A program made the position numbers and the translations under genes. From Thalassobius sp047123305 (GTDB taxonomy: Bacteria; Pseudomonadota; Alphaproteobacteria; Rhodobacterales; Rhodobacteraceae), in assembly GCF_047123305.1 (NCBI RefSeq), contig NZ_CP138918.1:744001-808000 (forward strand): DNA of 64,000 bases, read 5' to 3'. This document shows positions 51,129 through 59,444 of the stretch, in pieces. The notes under the pieces are model-generated. The model had not been told where the DNA came from and ran no database searches. It worked only from the letters and a program-made list of their open reading frames with translations. How positions within the stretch are numbered: position 1 is the first letter of the stretch; each line of letters starts with the position of its first letter.

Positions 51129-51520
51129 TGGCCTGTGAGTATGTCGAAGGTACTTGGCTGGATACCGCAATCCTTATTCTCGCGGCACTCCTGTTTTTCA
51201 GCCCCATTCTTTTGGGCTTTCGCCTAAAGCGAAAAGATATGCAGCATGGGCGACAAAGGTATTGGTGGGGACATTTTTTACCCACGTTTTCGACCGTACT
51301 GGTCGTTTATGCAGTCGCGATTCACACTTTTGTTTTCCTGCCCAGCGATACTTGCTTGGCAACCAATCTCGGATCAGAAGGCTTCCGCATTGGACAAGTA
51401 ATCTTTCTGCTGAGTTTCAGCGGGATCGGACTTGCCTTGCATGCATTCGGATATGCCTTGGCTGGGCAAACTTCTCGCGAAACTGTTGCGCGCCCCGAAA
51501 TCTCAAAAGAAGGCACCTAG
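51128..51520 (+). CDS. Small membrane protein G of the cluster
   Basis: A 130-residue protein with three to four membrane helices (about 12-32, 50-70, 87-108). Three cysteines are present, and WWGHFLPTFSTVLVVY is a notable aromatic stretch. The gene is clearly poorer in GC than F and H. ATG 51128 overlaps the F stop. H follows after only two bases. No family recognised. Confidence 0.72.
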   Translation: MACEYVEGTWLDTAILILAALLFFSPILLGFRLKRKDMQHGRQRYWWGHFLPTFSTVLVVYAVAIHTFVFLPSDTCLATNLGSEGFRIGQVIFLLSFSGIGLALHAFGYALAGQTSRETVARPEISKEGT

Positions 51521-51522
51521 AC

Positions 51523-52899
51523 ATGAAACGCCTGATCGAAGCCGGCCTCATGTTCGGCAACCTCATTCACATCTCCAGCCCGGCGCTGGTGGATCGCTAC
51601 AATCGGGCGCTGGAGCATCTGACCGGGCGGCGTACGGCCTTGGATGATTTTCACATCGACATTTCGGGCTACGCACCAGAGGTGGGGGATGAGCTGGGCG
51701 ATCATATGTATCTCAACCAAAACGGGGTGAACCGGCAATTCATTCTGTTGACCACCCAGCAGAAAACCGCGCCTTTGTTGAATGTGAAGTTTTCGATGAA
51801 CCGCTCGGTCCTGCGGCATTTCATCGAAGAAAACGAGACCCAGCTGTTTGCTCTGACCACGCGGGATGCCGTGGCGGGGGAGCTGCTCAATTCGGTCTAC
51901 GCGCTGCCAGATCCGCAGGCACTGTTCGACATTCGCAAGATCCGGATCGAGGCCGACACCACCGCAGGCACCGTACGGCAGGCTGAACAGCTGGGTCAGA
52001 AAATCGACCGGTTTATGGGCGAAGATGACGCTTGGTTTGATGATGTGCTGATTGCCGACATGATCACTTTGGCCAAAAAAACTGGCGACGTGACCCGCAA
52101 TCCAGTGCGCTTGAAACAGATGGAGTACACGCAAGAGAACTACTGGACCGCCCATTTCGGCGGCCTCTATGTGTTCCGTGGCATGGACCATCCGGCTGTG
52201 ATCTCGCGCACGGAGAAAGAGGATCTGGGCAAGCTGCCGATCAAATATGTCTTTGACTTCAATGACCGCAATCAGGTGGCGAAGTTTCTGGACTACAACG
52301 ATCTGGTCGAACCGATTGTGAAGGCCCGCGGCGTCGATGCGGCCGCGATCCTGCGGCAGAAAATGGACTTCATTGTTGTGGATGTGGCGCAGGACCGCGG
52401 CATCGATCTGGTCGGGGCCACCCGCCGCGACATTCGCGCCCTGGCGCGCGATCATGCCGCCGATCTGCCGGAAGAGTTTCACGGGTTGCAGTCCCTGCTC
52501 CGCTGGGCCGAAGCCGAAGGCAGCTGGCCCAAGATCACCTCGGACCACCCCGCCTATTTTTACACCCTGCGCGCCGCCAACCACCCGGACCGCGATCTGG
52601 TGAACATGCTGCTGGCTGAATTGTCGCCCAAGGATATGCGCCAGTTGTTTATCTGCCACAAAGAAGCGTTTTACGCCGCCTATCAGGGCTGGAGCCCCAC
52701 GAAACAAGGCTATGTGGTTGATTTCCTTACCCGCGAATACCAAGTGGATAAGGCAGGCACGCGGGCAGCGCTGTTTGGACATGACGCCCCGCTGGCAGAA
52801 CCGGCTGCACGTGATATGGAGGATATGGTAGACCGCGTCGGTCCTTGGGGCGCCCTGCGGCGTGGCCAACAGGAACCGCCCAAAGGCCCCTGGGGCTGA
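51523..52899 (+). CDS. Large soluble protein H of the cluster, unknown family
   Basis: A 458-residue soluble protein beginning MKRLIEAGLMFGNLIHISSP. Beta-rich N-terminal parts (NRQFILLTTQQKTAPLLNVKF) are followed by helical segments and a Pro/Gly-rich tail. I recall a catalogued DUF of this kind in alphaproteobacteria (possibly DUF6638) but cannot verify it. No enzymatic motif is obvious. The start is set at ATG 51523, two bases after gene G; the longer frame overlaps F and G and is rejected. Tight packing with the ATPase and membrane genes implies a shared complex or pathway. Confidence 0.82.
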   Translation: MKRLIEAGLMFGNLIHISSPALVDRYNRALEHLTGRRTALDDFHIDISGYAPEVGDELGDHMYLNQNGVNRQFILLTTQQKTAPLLNVKFSMNRSVLRHFIEENETQLFALTTRDAVAGELLNSVYALPDPQALFDIRKIRIEADTTAGTVRQAEQLGQKIDRFMGEDDAWFDDVLIADMITLAKKTGDVTRNPVRLKQMEYTQENYWTAHFGGLYVFRGMDHPAVISRTEKEDLGKLPIKYVFDFNDRNQVAKFLDYNDLVEPIVKARGVDAAAILRQKMDFIVVDVAQDRGIDLVGATRRDIRALARDHAADLPEEFHGLQSLLRWAEAEGSWPKITSDHPAYFYTLRAANHPDRDLVNMLLAELSPKDMRQLFICHKEAFYAAYQGWSPTKQGYVVDFLTREYQVDKAGTRAALFGHDAPLAEPAARDMEDMVDRVGPWGALRRGQQEPPKGPWG

Positions 52900-52920
52900 G
52901 GGAGAGAACAGGAGGGAAAG

Positions 52921-53187
52921 ATGTTTGCACTGGCACGACTGGCCTTCTTTGGCTTCCTTGTTCTGAGTGTGCTCTATGTCGGGGTCTCGATCTATTCCCG
53001 TCTGGTGCGCCGCCGAAAGCTGGGCAAAGAATGGGACACAGAGATCCGCGAAGGGGACCGTGACGCCTTTATCCGTGCGGGCCTCGAGGACTACGACCAG
53101 TCTTTCCGGCGCAAGTTGATCCTGCTGATCTATATCGTGCCCGTTGTTGTCATCGGGCTGACCGTCTATCTGGTGAATTTCTACTAA
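52921..53187 (+). CDS. Small membrane hairpin protein I of the cluster
   Basis: An 88-residue protein with two membrane helices (about 5-24 and 65-85) joined by a charged 40-residue loop (RRRKLGKEWDTEIREGDRD). A good AGGAGGGAAAG site precedes it. It is 21 bases after gene H and 15 before the DUF1523 gene. Function unknown. Confidence 0.82.
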   Translation: MFALARLAFFGFLVLSVLYVGVSIYSRLVRRRKLGKEWDTEIREGDRDAFIRAGLEDYDQSFRRKLILLIYIVPVVVIGLTVYLVNFY

Positions 53188-53202
53188 AGGGAGACCACCC
53201 TC

Positions 53203-53850
53203 ATGGTCTATTTGAAATGGGCTTTCCGGGCCGTCATCGCGCTGCTGATTATTGGGTTTTTCCACTACACCCTGCCGCAGCACGATATTGCGCGGGTCAC
53301 CGATACCTATGAAAAACGCATCGATTTTGGCGAGAATTCCCTGTTCTGGGCCTCCTCCGATGTCGGCAACGCCGAAACCACGGTGAACCGGGATGTCTTC
53401 TTTATCCAGGCCAAATACCCCAATGGCGACGTCATGGTTTACCGCAATGAGGACACCGGCTGGGGCTGGCCGCCCTACTTCAAATTTGACACGTCAAACC
53501 TGCAGGCCGAAGCCGCGGATCTGAAATCCTCGGCCGATGCGCCGCAATGGGTGGTGATCAAACACTATGGCTGGCGCAATGAGTTCCTGTCGATCTTCCC
53601 CAACGCGGTTTCGGTGCGCCCCGCCACTGGACCCGAAGAACAGATCATCCCCTGGCTCAACATTGTGATCCTGACAATCTTTGCCGCGATTTTCTGGGCA
53701 ATCTACGTGCGTTGGCGCCGGTTCCGCGCCGCCCGTATTGATCCGGTGCTGGAAGAGATCGAGGACGGTTATGACGCCGCCTCTGATGCGCTTGCAGACC
53801 GGCGTGGCCGGGTCAGCCGCTGGTTGGGCACCTGGCGCAGCAAGAAGTAA
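53203..53850 (+). CDS. DUF1523 family membrane protein, last gene of the cluster
   Basis: A 215-residue protein of the DUF1523 family, mainly alphaproteobacterial. An N-terminal helix (about 7-22) leads into a periplasmic-type beta domain with the family marks HYTLPQHDIARVTDTYEKR and NRDVFFIQAKYPNG. A second helix (about 148-168) is followed by a basic cytoplasmic tail. Its role is not known. It closes the ten-gene run and is followed by a hairpin and gene-end repeat. Confidence 0.88.
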   Translation: MVYLKWAFRAVIALLIIGFFHYTLPQHDIARVTDTYEKRIDFGENSLFWASSDVGNAETTVNRDVFFIQAKYPNGDVMVYRNEDTGWGWPPYFKFDTSNLQAEAADLKSSADAPQWVVIKHYGWRNEFLSIFPNAVSVRPATGPEEQIIPWLNIVILTIFAAIFWAIYVRWRRFRAARIDPVLEEIEDGYDAASDALADRRGRVSRWLGTWRSKK

Positions 53851-53864
53851 GGCAGCCAAGGGGA

Positions 53865-53881
53865 GAGGGGCGCTGCCCCTC
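53865..53881 (+). terminator. GC-rich hairpin at the end of the AAA cluster
   Basis: GAGGGGC / GCCCCTC around GCT, 15 bases after the DUF1523 stop, without a T-tract. It sits in the usual position left of the repeat core. Confidence 0.5.
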
Positions 53882-53897
53882 GCCGCCCCTGGCGGCT

Positions 53898-53965
53898 CAC
53901 CCCGGGATATTTGCCCCAAGAAGAAGCCGCCTTTCAATGATCCCCAAATACTCCCGCCGGAGGCG
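53898..53965 (+). repeat. Gene-end repeat copy, extended form
   Basis: CACCCCGGGATATTTGCCCC then AAGAAGAA (to 53925), followed by the tail GCCTTTCAATGATCCCCAAA shared with the copy at 10984-11040. It lies between convergent genes. Confidence 0.7.
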
Positions 53966-53971
53966 TTAAAC

Positions 53972-55441
53972 CTATCCCGCCTGCGCAGCCATGATCGCCA
54001 GGGCAATCCGTTCCACCCCTTCCGCAATCCGTGCCGACGGGATCGAGGAATAGGCCAGGCGATAGTGGTTCTTCGGCGGCAGATCGCCGGAGAAAAAACG
54101 GGCACCGCTTTCGATCAACACCCCTTCGGGCAGGAGACGTTGGCGGACCTGCTCCATGTCGACGCCTTCGGGCGCTTTCATCCAGAAAGAAGAGCCGCCG
54201 AAGGTGCCGGATCCGGCGATCTCCAGCCCGTGATCCAACAATGCTGCCTGCATGACCTGGCGCCGTTCGGCCAGCAGGCGCGACATCCGTTTGATCTGGG
54301 CATCGTAATGCCCCAGGCGCAGGAAATAGGCGGCGGTGCGCTGGATATGGCCGGGCGGGTGGCGCAGCACATTGGCCCTGAGCGCACGGGCCTGCCGGAT
54401 AAAAGGTTCCGGCCCCACCAGATAGCCCAACCGCAAACCGGGGAATAGCACTTTGGAAAAGCTGCCGACATAGATCACCCGCCCGTCGCCATCAAGCGAT
54501 TTCAGCGCTGGCGAAGGGGGCGACAGGAAGGACATTTCAAATTCGTAGTCATCCTCCACAATCAGGGCCTCGCGCTTGCGGGCCTCATCGAGCAGCGCCA
54601 GACGGCGCGCGCGCGGCATGGTCGCGGAGGTTGGGCATTGGTGCGACGGCGTGGTGAAGATGACATTGCTCGCGTCGGGCAACGCTTCGGGCGGCAGGCC
54701 GTCGCCGTCCACATCAACGGCGGACACGTCACAGCCGGTTTGCTGCAGGATGTCTTTCAGCGGTGGGTAGCTGGGGTTTTCGATCACTGCGCGGCGTTCA
54801 GGCGAGAGCAACACCTGCGCCGCCAGCCAGATCGCGTTCTGCGCCCCCATCGTAACCAGCACTTCTTCGGGGCGGGCCATGATGCCGCGTCGGGGCAGGC
54901 TGTGGCGTAGAATGAACTCGACCAGCTCAGGATCATCCTGATCGTAATAGTCCGTGGTCAGCGCGGTGAAGTCCTTCTGGCCCAGGGCCTGAATGGCACA
55001 GAGACGCCAGTGAGTGTGATCAAACAGAGCCGGATCGGCCTGCCCGTAGATAAACGGAAAGCGGTAGCGCGCCCAGTCTGAGGGTCGGCCCGGCACCACC
55101 GAGGTGTTGATCTGCCTTGCCAGCGCCTTGGCCCAATCCACTCCTTGAGCAGCCTCAGGCATTTTGGGTTCCGGCAGAGGTTCCGGGGCGTCCTCGGACA
55201 CAAAGTAGCCTGAGCGGTCGCGGGCGGTCAGATAGTCATTGGCCTGCAACTCGGTATAGGCCAGCGTCACGGTGATCCGGCTGAGGCCAAGATGGGTCGC
55301 CAGTTTGCGGGAGGACGGCAGTTTCTCACCGCGGCGCAGACGGCCTGACAGGATCCCTTCGGCGATCATCTGCTGGATCTGGGCCTGCAGGGTGCCTTGG
55401 GCATCCGGTTTCAGGAAAAAGGTTTCGACGGGAATGGACAT
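53972..55441 (-). CDS. MocR-type regulator (GntR HTH fused to aminotransferase domain)
   Basis: A 489-residue PLP-dependent transcription regulator. The N-terminal GntR winged helix (about 10-80) has GILSGRLRRGEKLPSSRKLATHL and VSR-type TLAYTELQANDYL. The remainder is a fold-type I aminotransferase domain with the PLP lysine in YVGSFSKVLFPGLRLG. MocR proteins sense amines or vitamin B6 forms and often control the neighbouring gene; TauR and GabR are examples. Here the nearest divergent genes are the ArsR/permease pair, which do not fit. The gabD-like gene 2.5 kb away is a possible target. That is inference. Confidence 0.9.
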   Translation of the reverse strand: MSIPVETFFLKPDAQGTLQAQIQQMIAEGILSGRLRRGEKLPSSRKLATHLGLSRITVTLAYTELQANDYLTARDRSGYFVSEDAPEPLPEPKMPEAAQGVDWAKALARQINTSVVPGRPSDWARYRFPFIYGQADPALFDHTHWRLCAIQALGQKDFTALTTDYYDQDDPELVEFILRHSLPRRGIMARPEEVLVTMGAQNAIWLAAQVLLSPERRAVIENPSYPPLKDILQQTGCDVSAVDVDGDGLPPEALPDASNVIFTTPSHQCPTSATMPRARRLALLDEARKREALIVEDDYEFEMSFLSPPSPALKSLDGDGRVIYVGSFSKVLFPGLRLGYLVGPEPFIRQARALRANVLRHPPGHIQRTAAYFLRLGHYDAQIKRMSRLLAERRQVMQAALLDHGLEIAGSGTFGGSSFWMKAPEGVDMEQVRQRLLPEGVLIESGARFFSGDLPPKNHYRLAYSSIPSARIAEGVERIALAIMAAQAG

Positions 55442-55507
55442 GGGTCGAAGCTAGTCTGGACTTAAGGCAAGGGCAATCTGGATTTATCAGATCGGGGTTG
55501 TCAGCCA

Positions 55508-55547
55508 CTCAATAAAACCATAAAACTAGTTTTATCGAATAATTGAG
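55508..55547. promoter_or_regulatory. Nested palindromic operator upstream of the arsR-type gene
   Basis: A perfect 16-base palindrome, ATAAAACTAGTTTTAT (55520-55535), lies between outer arms CTCAAT (55508-55513) and ATTGAG (55542-55547). It ends 11 bases before the regulator ATG. The AT-rich dyad is the usual form of ArsR/SmtB operators. Confidence 0.72.
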
Positions 55548-55558
55548 GAGTCGGGCTG

Positions 55559-55882
55559 ATGGAGTCAGACATGAATATCGAGATCGCCGCCGGCACGTTT
55601 TCGGCCATGGGATCGGAGGCACGACTAGAGGTGCTGCGTCTGCTGATCCGCGCGGGCGAAGCCGGGCTGACCGTGGGTGAGATTCAAGAGCGTTCAGGCA
55701 TCGCGCCTTCAACGCTGGCGCATCATCTGAAGTTTCTGGCCGCAGGCAATGTTGTTACGCAGGAAAAGCAGGGGCGTAGCACCATCACCCGCGCCAATTT
55801 TGACCACCTGCAACGGATCGCCAATTACATCCTGTGCGAATGCTGTGCAGACGAACCCCAGAGGGCTGCAAACGATGGCTGA
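55559..55882 (+). CDS. ArsR family metal-responsive repressor
   Basis: A 107-residue winged-helix repressor. The recognition region is VGEIQERSGIAPSTLAHHLKFL, followed by the wing QEKQGRSTITRA. A cysteine cluster at the C-terminus (ILCECCADE; Cys93, Cys95, Cys96) probably binds metal or metalloid. ATG 55559 has GAGGAG eight bases before it; ATG 55571 is an alternative. It overlaps the permease gene by eight bases and should repress the pair through the palindrome upstream. Confidence 0.9.
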   Translation: MESDMNIEIAAGTFSAMGSEARLEVLRLLIRAGEAGLTVGEIQERSGIAPSTLAHHLKFLAAGNVVTQEKQGRSTITRANFDHLQRIANYILCECCADEPQRAANDG

Positions 55883-56915
55883 CCTGACCCAATCCCCGAA
55901 ATCCAACCGCAGTCTGAAACATCTGCTGGCGCCGCTGAAAACGCCCTGGGCGCTGATCGTGGTGATCCTGGCGCTGGTCGCCCTGCTGGATCCGGGCAAT
56001 CTGCGCAACGTAATCGAATTTGCGCTGAAGGCGTTGGCGCACACCGGCCAATACATTGCTTTTGCAGTGTTTCTGCTGGCCTATCTGAAGGCGACCGGGG
56101 CGGAAGTGCTGGTGGCCAAGGCCTTTGAGGGGCGCGAAACGCGGATGATCCTATTCGCGGCGCTGTTTGGGGGGCTTGCCCCCTTCTGTTCCTGCGAGGT
56201 GATCCCCTTCATCGCAGGCCTTCTGGCACTTGGCGCGCCCCTGCCGGCGGTGATGGCCTTCTGGCTGTCCTCACCGTTGATTGATCCACCGACCTTGCTG
56301 ATCACAGCGGGTGCGCTTGGCTGGCCCTTTGCTATTGGCAAAGCGATCTTTGCTGTGGGGCTGGGCCTGTTTGGCGGCTTCCTGTTGCGCGGTCTGATGC
56401 ATCACGGTGTGTTCCAGAACCCGCTGAAGCAGGAAAAGAAAAGCTGCGGCAACTGCTGTTCCGCCCCCAAGGTGGAGGGAAAACCGGTCTGGGCCTTTTG
56501 GAAAGAAGCCGAGCGCCGCAGCAAATTCCGCAGCGAATTTGCCTCCAACGCTTTGTTCCTGCTGAAATGGCTGGCCTTCGCCTATGTGTTGGAAGCGCTC
56601 TTGGTTAGCTATGTGCCTGCCGATGTGATCGCCAAAGTGGTGGGCGGGGACGGCCTGTTGCCCATCGTCACAGCCGCCTTTGTCGGGATGCCCGCCTACC
56701 TGAACAGCTATGTGGCACCGCCGCTGTTGGCAGGTTTGATGGAGCAGGGCATGAGTGCAGGCGCGGCAATGGCCTTTATGATCGCAGGGTCCGTCAGCTC
56801 CATCCCCGCGATGGCCGCGGTCTGGTCCTTGGTGAAACCACAGGTCTTTGCCACCTACCTGATCTTCGGCATCACCGGCGCCATTCTGGCGGGCGTGCTT
56901 TTCCAGCTGGTGTAA
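55875..56915 (+). CDS. YraQ/DUF318-type permease, probable metal(loid) exporter
   Basis: A 346-residue membrane protein with eight to ten helices in two related halves. The first half carries APFCSCEVIPF, the conserved Cys-Ser-Cys pore motif of this family. The loop between halves is cysteine-rich (SCGNCCSAPK), a likely metal-binding site. The second half has the related GMPAYLNSYVAPPLL segment. Permeases of this type occur with ArsR regulators in arsenic, copper or zinc resistance sets. The metal cannot be named. The start overlaps the repressor stop by eight bases. Confidence 0.88.
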   Translation: MADLTQSPKSNRSLKHLLAPLKTPWALIVVILALVALLDPGNLRNVIEFALKALAHTGQYIAFAVFLLAYLKATGAEVLVAKAFEGRETRMILFAALFGGLAPFCSCEVIPFIAGLLALGAPLPAVMAFWLSSPLIDPPTLLITAGALGWPFAIGKAIFAVGLGLFGGFLLRGLMHHGVFQNPLKQEKKSCGNCCSAPKVEGKPVWAFWKEAERRSKFRSEFASNALFLLKWLAFAYVLEALLVSYVPADVIAKVVGGDGLLPIVTAAFVGMPAYLNSYVAPPLLAGLMEQGMSAGAAMAFMIAGSVSSIPAMAAVWSLVKPQVFATYLIFGITGAILAGVLFQLV

Positions 56916-56932
56916 GCCCGCCCCGACAACGA

Positions 56933-56966
56933 AAAGCCCCGCGGCAGGTGACTGCTGCGGGGTTTC
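56933..56966 (+). terminator. Terminator after the permease gene
   Basis: AAGCCCCGCGGCAG pairs with CTGCTGCGGGGTTT (two G-T pairs) around GTGA, then TCTGAT. It is 17 bases past the stop and lies before a convergent gene. Confidence 0.85.
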
Positions 56967-56979
56967 TGATTTTAAGCGG

Positions 56980-57771
56980 TTAACCCAAAAGCCGTGAAAT
57001 CATCCGGCCGTCGCGGTCCTGCAAGCCGTCAATGACATCGAAATGGTGTTTGCCCGGATCAATCACGCAGTCACATTCCCAGGCCTCGCCAAGGGCTGCG
57101 GCCTGTTCGATAAAGACCGGGCGTTCCTCACCGCCAACCCAGGCGATGACCTCCACCCCGTCCAGTGGCTGCTGCAGAACCGGGCTTTCGGCGCGGGCAT
57201 CGCTTTCGTCCATCTTGAACTTTTCGTTCATTGAGGTTTTCAGCAGCGGCCGCAGATCCGCCACAGGGGAAATCGGCATCACCCGTTTGACCCGTTTGGC
57301 CACAGCGTCGGGCAGCAGACCAGGCACCACCATCCGGGCCACCAGATGCCCGCCGGCCGAATGGCCCGCCAGATGGATCGGCCCCGCCACCATTGCGGCC
57401 GCTTCAGGGATCATCCGGGCAATCTGATGGGTAATCTCGGCAATCGAGACCTCGGGCGCCAGATCATAGGACGGCATTGCCACCGCCCAGCCCGCCTCAA
57501 CCGCGCCTTGGGCACAATGGGACCAGCTGGATTTGTTGAACGCCAGCCAGTAGCCACCGTGCACAAAAACCAAGAGCCCCTTGGCGGTGCCTTCCGGTTT
57601 GAACAGGTCAAAGCAGTGCCGTGCCCCTTCGCCGTAAGGCACGTCCAACTCGGCCAGTCCGGCCTCCAGCATCCCTTCGCGAAACCCGGCAGCGGCGCGG
57701 GCCCAGCGTGGCGGGAACTCTTCGGCCCCGTCGATATAGGCCCCATTGGCGTAGGCGTCGTCCAGTTCCAT
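56980..57771 (-). CDS. Alpha/beta hydrolase, arylformamidase-like
   Basis: A 263-residue serine hydrolase. The oxyanion motif VHGGYWLAF and nucleophile elbow GHSAGGHL match the arylformamidase/HGG branch, which includes kynurenine formamidase of tryptophan breakdown. The final His is in KHHFDVIDGL. ATG 57771 with GGGAG upstream is favoured over 57795. No kynureninase or tryptophan dioxygenase gene is in the window, so the substrate is unproven. It is divergent from the succinate-semialdehyde dehydrogenase gene. Confidence 0.85.
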   Translation of the reverse strand: MELDDAYANGAYIDGAEEFPPRWARAAAGFREGMLEAGLAELDVPYGEGARHCFDLFKPEGTAKGLLVFVHGGYWLAFNKSSWSHCAQGAVEAGWAVAMPSYDLAPEVSIAEITHQIARMIPEAAAMVAGPIHLAGHSAGGHLVARMVVPGLLPDAVAKRVKRVMPISPVADLRPLLKTSMNEKFKMDESDARAESPVLQQPLDGVEVIAWVGGEERPVFIEQAAALGEAWECDCVIDPGKHHFDVIDGLQDRDGRMISRLLG

Positions 57772-57904
57772 TCTCTCTCCCTTGGAATGTGCCATTCCTG
57801 AATTTGATCACTTTTTCTGGACAATCCTAGCGCCAGATGATCTGCCTGTGCCAGAACTAATCAACGCCCATTGGGGCGTACCGTATTTTCCGGGAGGGTC
57901 TTAC

Positions 57905-59386
57905 ATGCTGGACAAAGCCACTGATCTGAAATCGCTGTTGAAGGATCCCAGCCTCTTGGCCACGCAGGCCTATGTTGCGGGCGAATGGGTCGACAGTGAC
58001 ACGGGCGCAACTTACCCGGTGACCAACCCGGCCCGCGGCGATGTGATCGCCGAAGTGGCCGATCCCAGCCGTGCCCAGGTGGCTGAGGCCATCGCCAAGG
58101 CCGAAGTCGCACAGAAAGAGTGGGCCAGCTGGACCGGCAAGGAACGCGCCCAGGTGCTGCGTCGTTGGTTTGATCTGATGATGGAACATCAGGACGATCT
58201 GGGCACCATCCTGACCGCTGAACAGGGCAAACCGCTGACTGAGGCCAAAGGGGAGATCGCCTATGGCGCCTCTTTCATTGAGTTTTTCGCAGAGGAGGCC
58301 AAGCGGGTCTACGGCGAGACCATCCCCGGCCACCAGCGCGACAAGCGCATCATGGTGATGAAACAACCCATCGGCGTTGCCGCCTCAATCACGCCGTGGA
58401 ACTTCCCCAATGCGATGATCACCCGCAAGGCAGGCCCTGCACTGGCAGCCGGCTGTGCCTTTGTTGCCCGCCCGTCCGAGCTGACACCGCTTTCGGCGCT
58501 GGCGCTTGGGGTGCTTGCTGACCGCGCCGGACTGCCGAAAGGGGTGCTGTCGATCCTGCCCACCACGGATGCCCCCGGCACCGGACAGGAATTCTGCGAA
58601 AACCCGATTGTGCGCAAGCTTACCTTCACCGGCTCCACCAATGTGGGCCGTATCCTGATGCGGCAGGCCGCCGATCAGGTGATGAAATGTTCGATGGAAC
58701 TGGGCGGCAACGCGCCTTTCGTCGTCTTTGATGACGCCGATCTCGACGAAGCTGTGGCCGGTGCCATCATGTGTAAGTTCCGCAACAACGGCCAAACCTG
58801 TGTCTGCGCCAACCGGATCTACGTGCAGGACGGTGTCTATGATGCCTTTGCGGCCAAGCTGAAAGCCGCTGTCGAGAAGATGAAGGTTGGCGATGGTCTG
58901 GACGCTGGCACCGAACTGGGGCCGCTGATCAACGACAAGGCAATCCTGAAGGTGCAGGAACACGTTGCTGACGCCACTGCCAAAGGGGCTGAGGTCATTC
59001 TGGGCGGCGGCGAGCCGCTGCAGGGCGCGGGCCACTTCCTGCCACCGACCATCGTGACCGGGGCCACCAAGGACATGCAGTTTGCAACGGATGAAACCTT
59101 TGGCCCGCTGGCACCGCTGTTCCGCTTCAAGGACGAAGATGAGGTGATCGAACTGGCCAATGACACGATCTTTGGCCTGGCCAGCTATTTCTACGCCAAA
59201 GACCTGAGCCGCGTGTACAAGGTGGCCGAGGCGCTGGAATACGGCATCGTTGGCGTGAACACCGGCATCATTTCCACCGAGATGGCGCCTTTCGGCGGCG
59301 TCAAACAATCCGGTCTGGGCCGCGAAGGCAGCCACCACGGCATGGAAGACTATATGGAGATGAAATACGTCTGCCTGTCGATCTAA
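57905..59386 (+). CDS. gabD: NAD(P)-dependent succinate-semialdehyde dehydrogenase
   Basis: A 493-residue aldehyde dehydrogenase converting succinate semialdehyde to succinate (end of GABA breakdown). ITPWNFPNAMITRK is the cofactor region, MELGGNAPFVVF holds the general base Glu, and the catalytic Cys299 is in GQTCVCANRIYV; Cys-Val-Cys is frequent in the GabD group. KQSGLGREGSHHGMEDYMEMKYVCL is the typical C-terminus. The start is set at ATG 57905 after GGGAGGG. No GABA aminotransferase is adjacent. A perfect terminator follows. Confidence 0.9.
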   Translation: MLDKATDLKSLLKDPSLLATQAYVAGEWVDSDTGATYPVTNPARGDVIAEVADPSRAQVAEAIAKAEVAQKEWASWTGKERAQVLRRWFDLMMEHQDDLGTILTAEQGKPLTEAKGEIAYGASFIEFFAEEAKRVYGETIPGHQRDKRIMVMKQPIGVAASITPWNFPNAMITRKAGPALAAGCAFVARPSELTPLSALALGVLADRAGLPKGVLSILPTTDAPGTGQEFCENPIVRKLTFTGSTNVGRILMRQAADQVMKCSMELGGNAPFVVFDDADLDEAVAGAIMCKFRNNGQTCVCANRIYVQDGVYDAFAAKLKAAVEKMKVGDGLDAGTELGPLINDKAILKVQEHVADATAKGAEVILGGGEPLQGAGHFLPPTIVTGATKDMQFATDETFGPLAPLFRFKDEDEVIELANDTIFGLASYFYAKDLSRVYKVAEALEYGIVGVNTGIISTEMAPFGGVKQSGLGREGSHHGMEDYMEMKYVCLSI

Positions 59387-59409
59387 ACAGACAGATCAGT
59401 ATGGAATGG

Positions 59410-59438
59410 AAACGGCCCCATTTTGGGGCCGTTTTTTT
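59410..59438. terminator. Perfect terminator between gabD and the aminotransferase gene
   Basis: AAACGGCCCC / GGGGCCGTTT around ATTTT, then TTTT. A residues on the left side make it usable in both directions between the two convergent genes. Confidence 0.92.
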
Positions 59439-59444
59439 GTGGGC

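Noticed and set aside
51517..53283. 588-codon minus-strand frame across genes H and I of the AAA cluster
   Set aside because: Shadow of clearly coding plus-strand genes with good ribosome sites; composition is His/Gln-rich as in typical antisense frames.
1468..53965. The dispersed repeats as a CRISPR array or insertion sequence ends
   Set aside because: Copies are single, kilobases apart, in both orientations at gene ends, with no spacers, transposase or target duplications.
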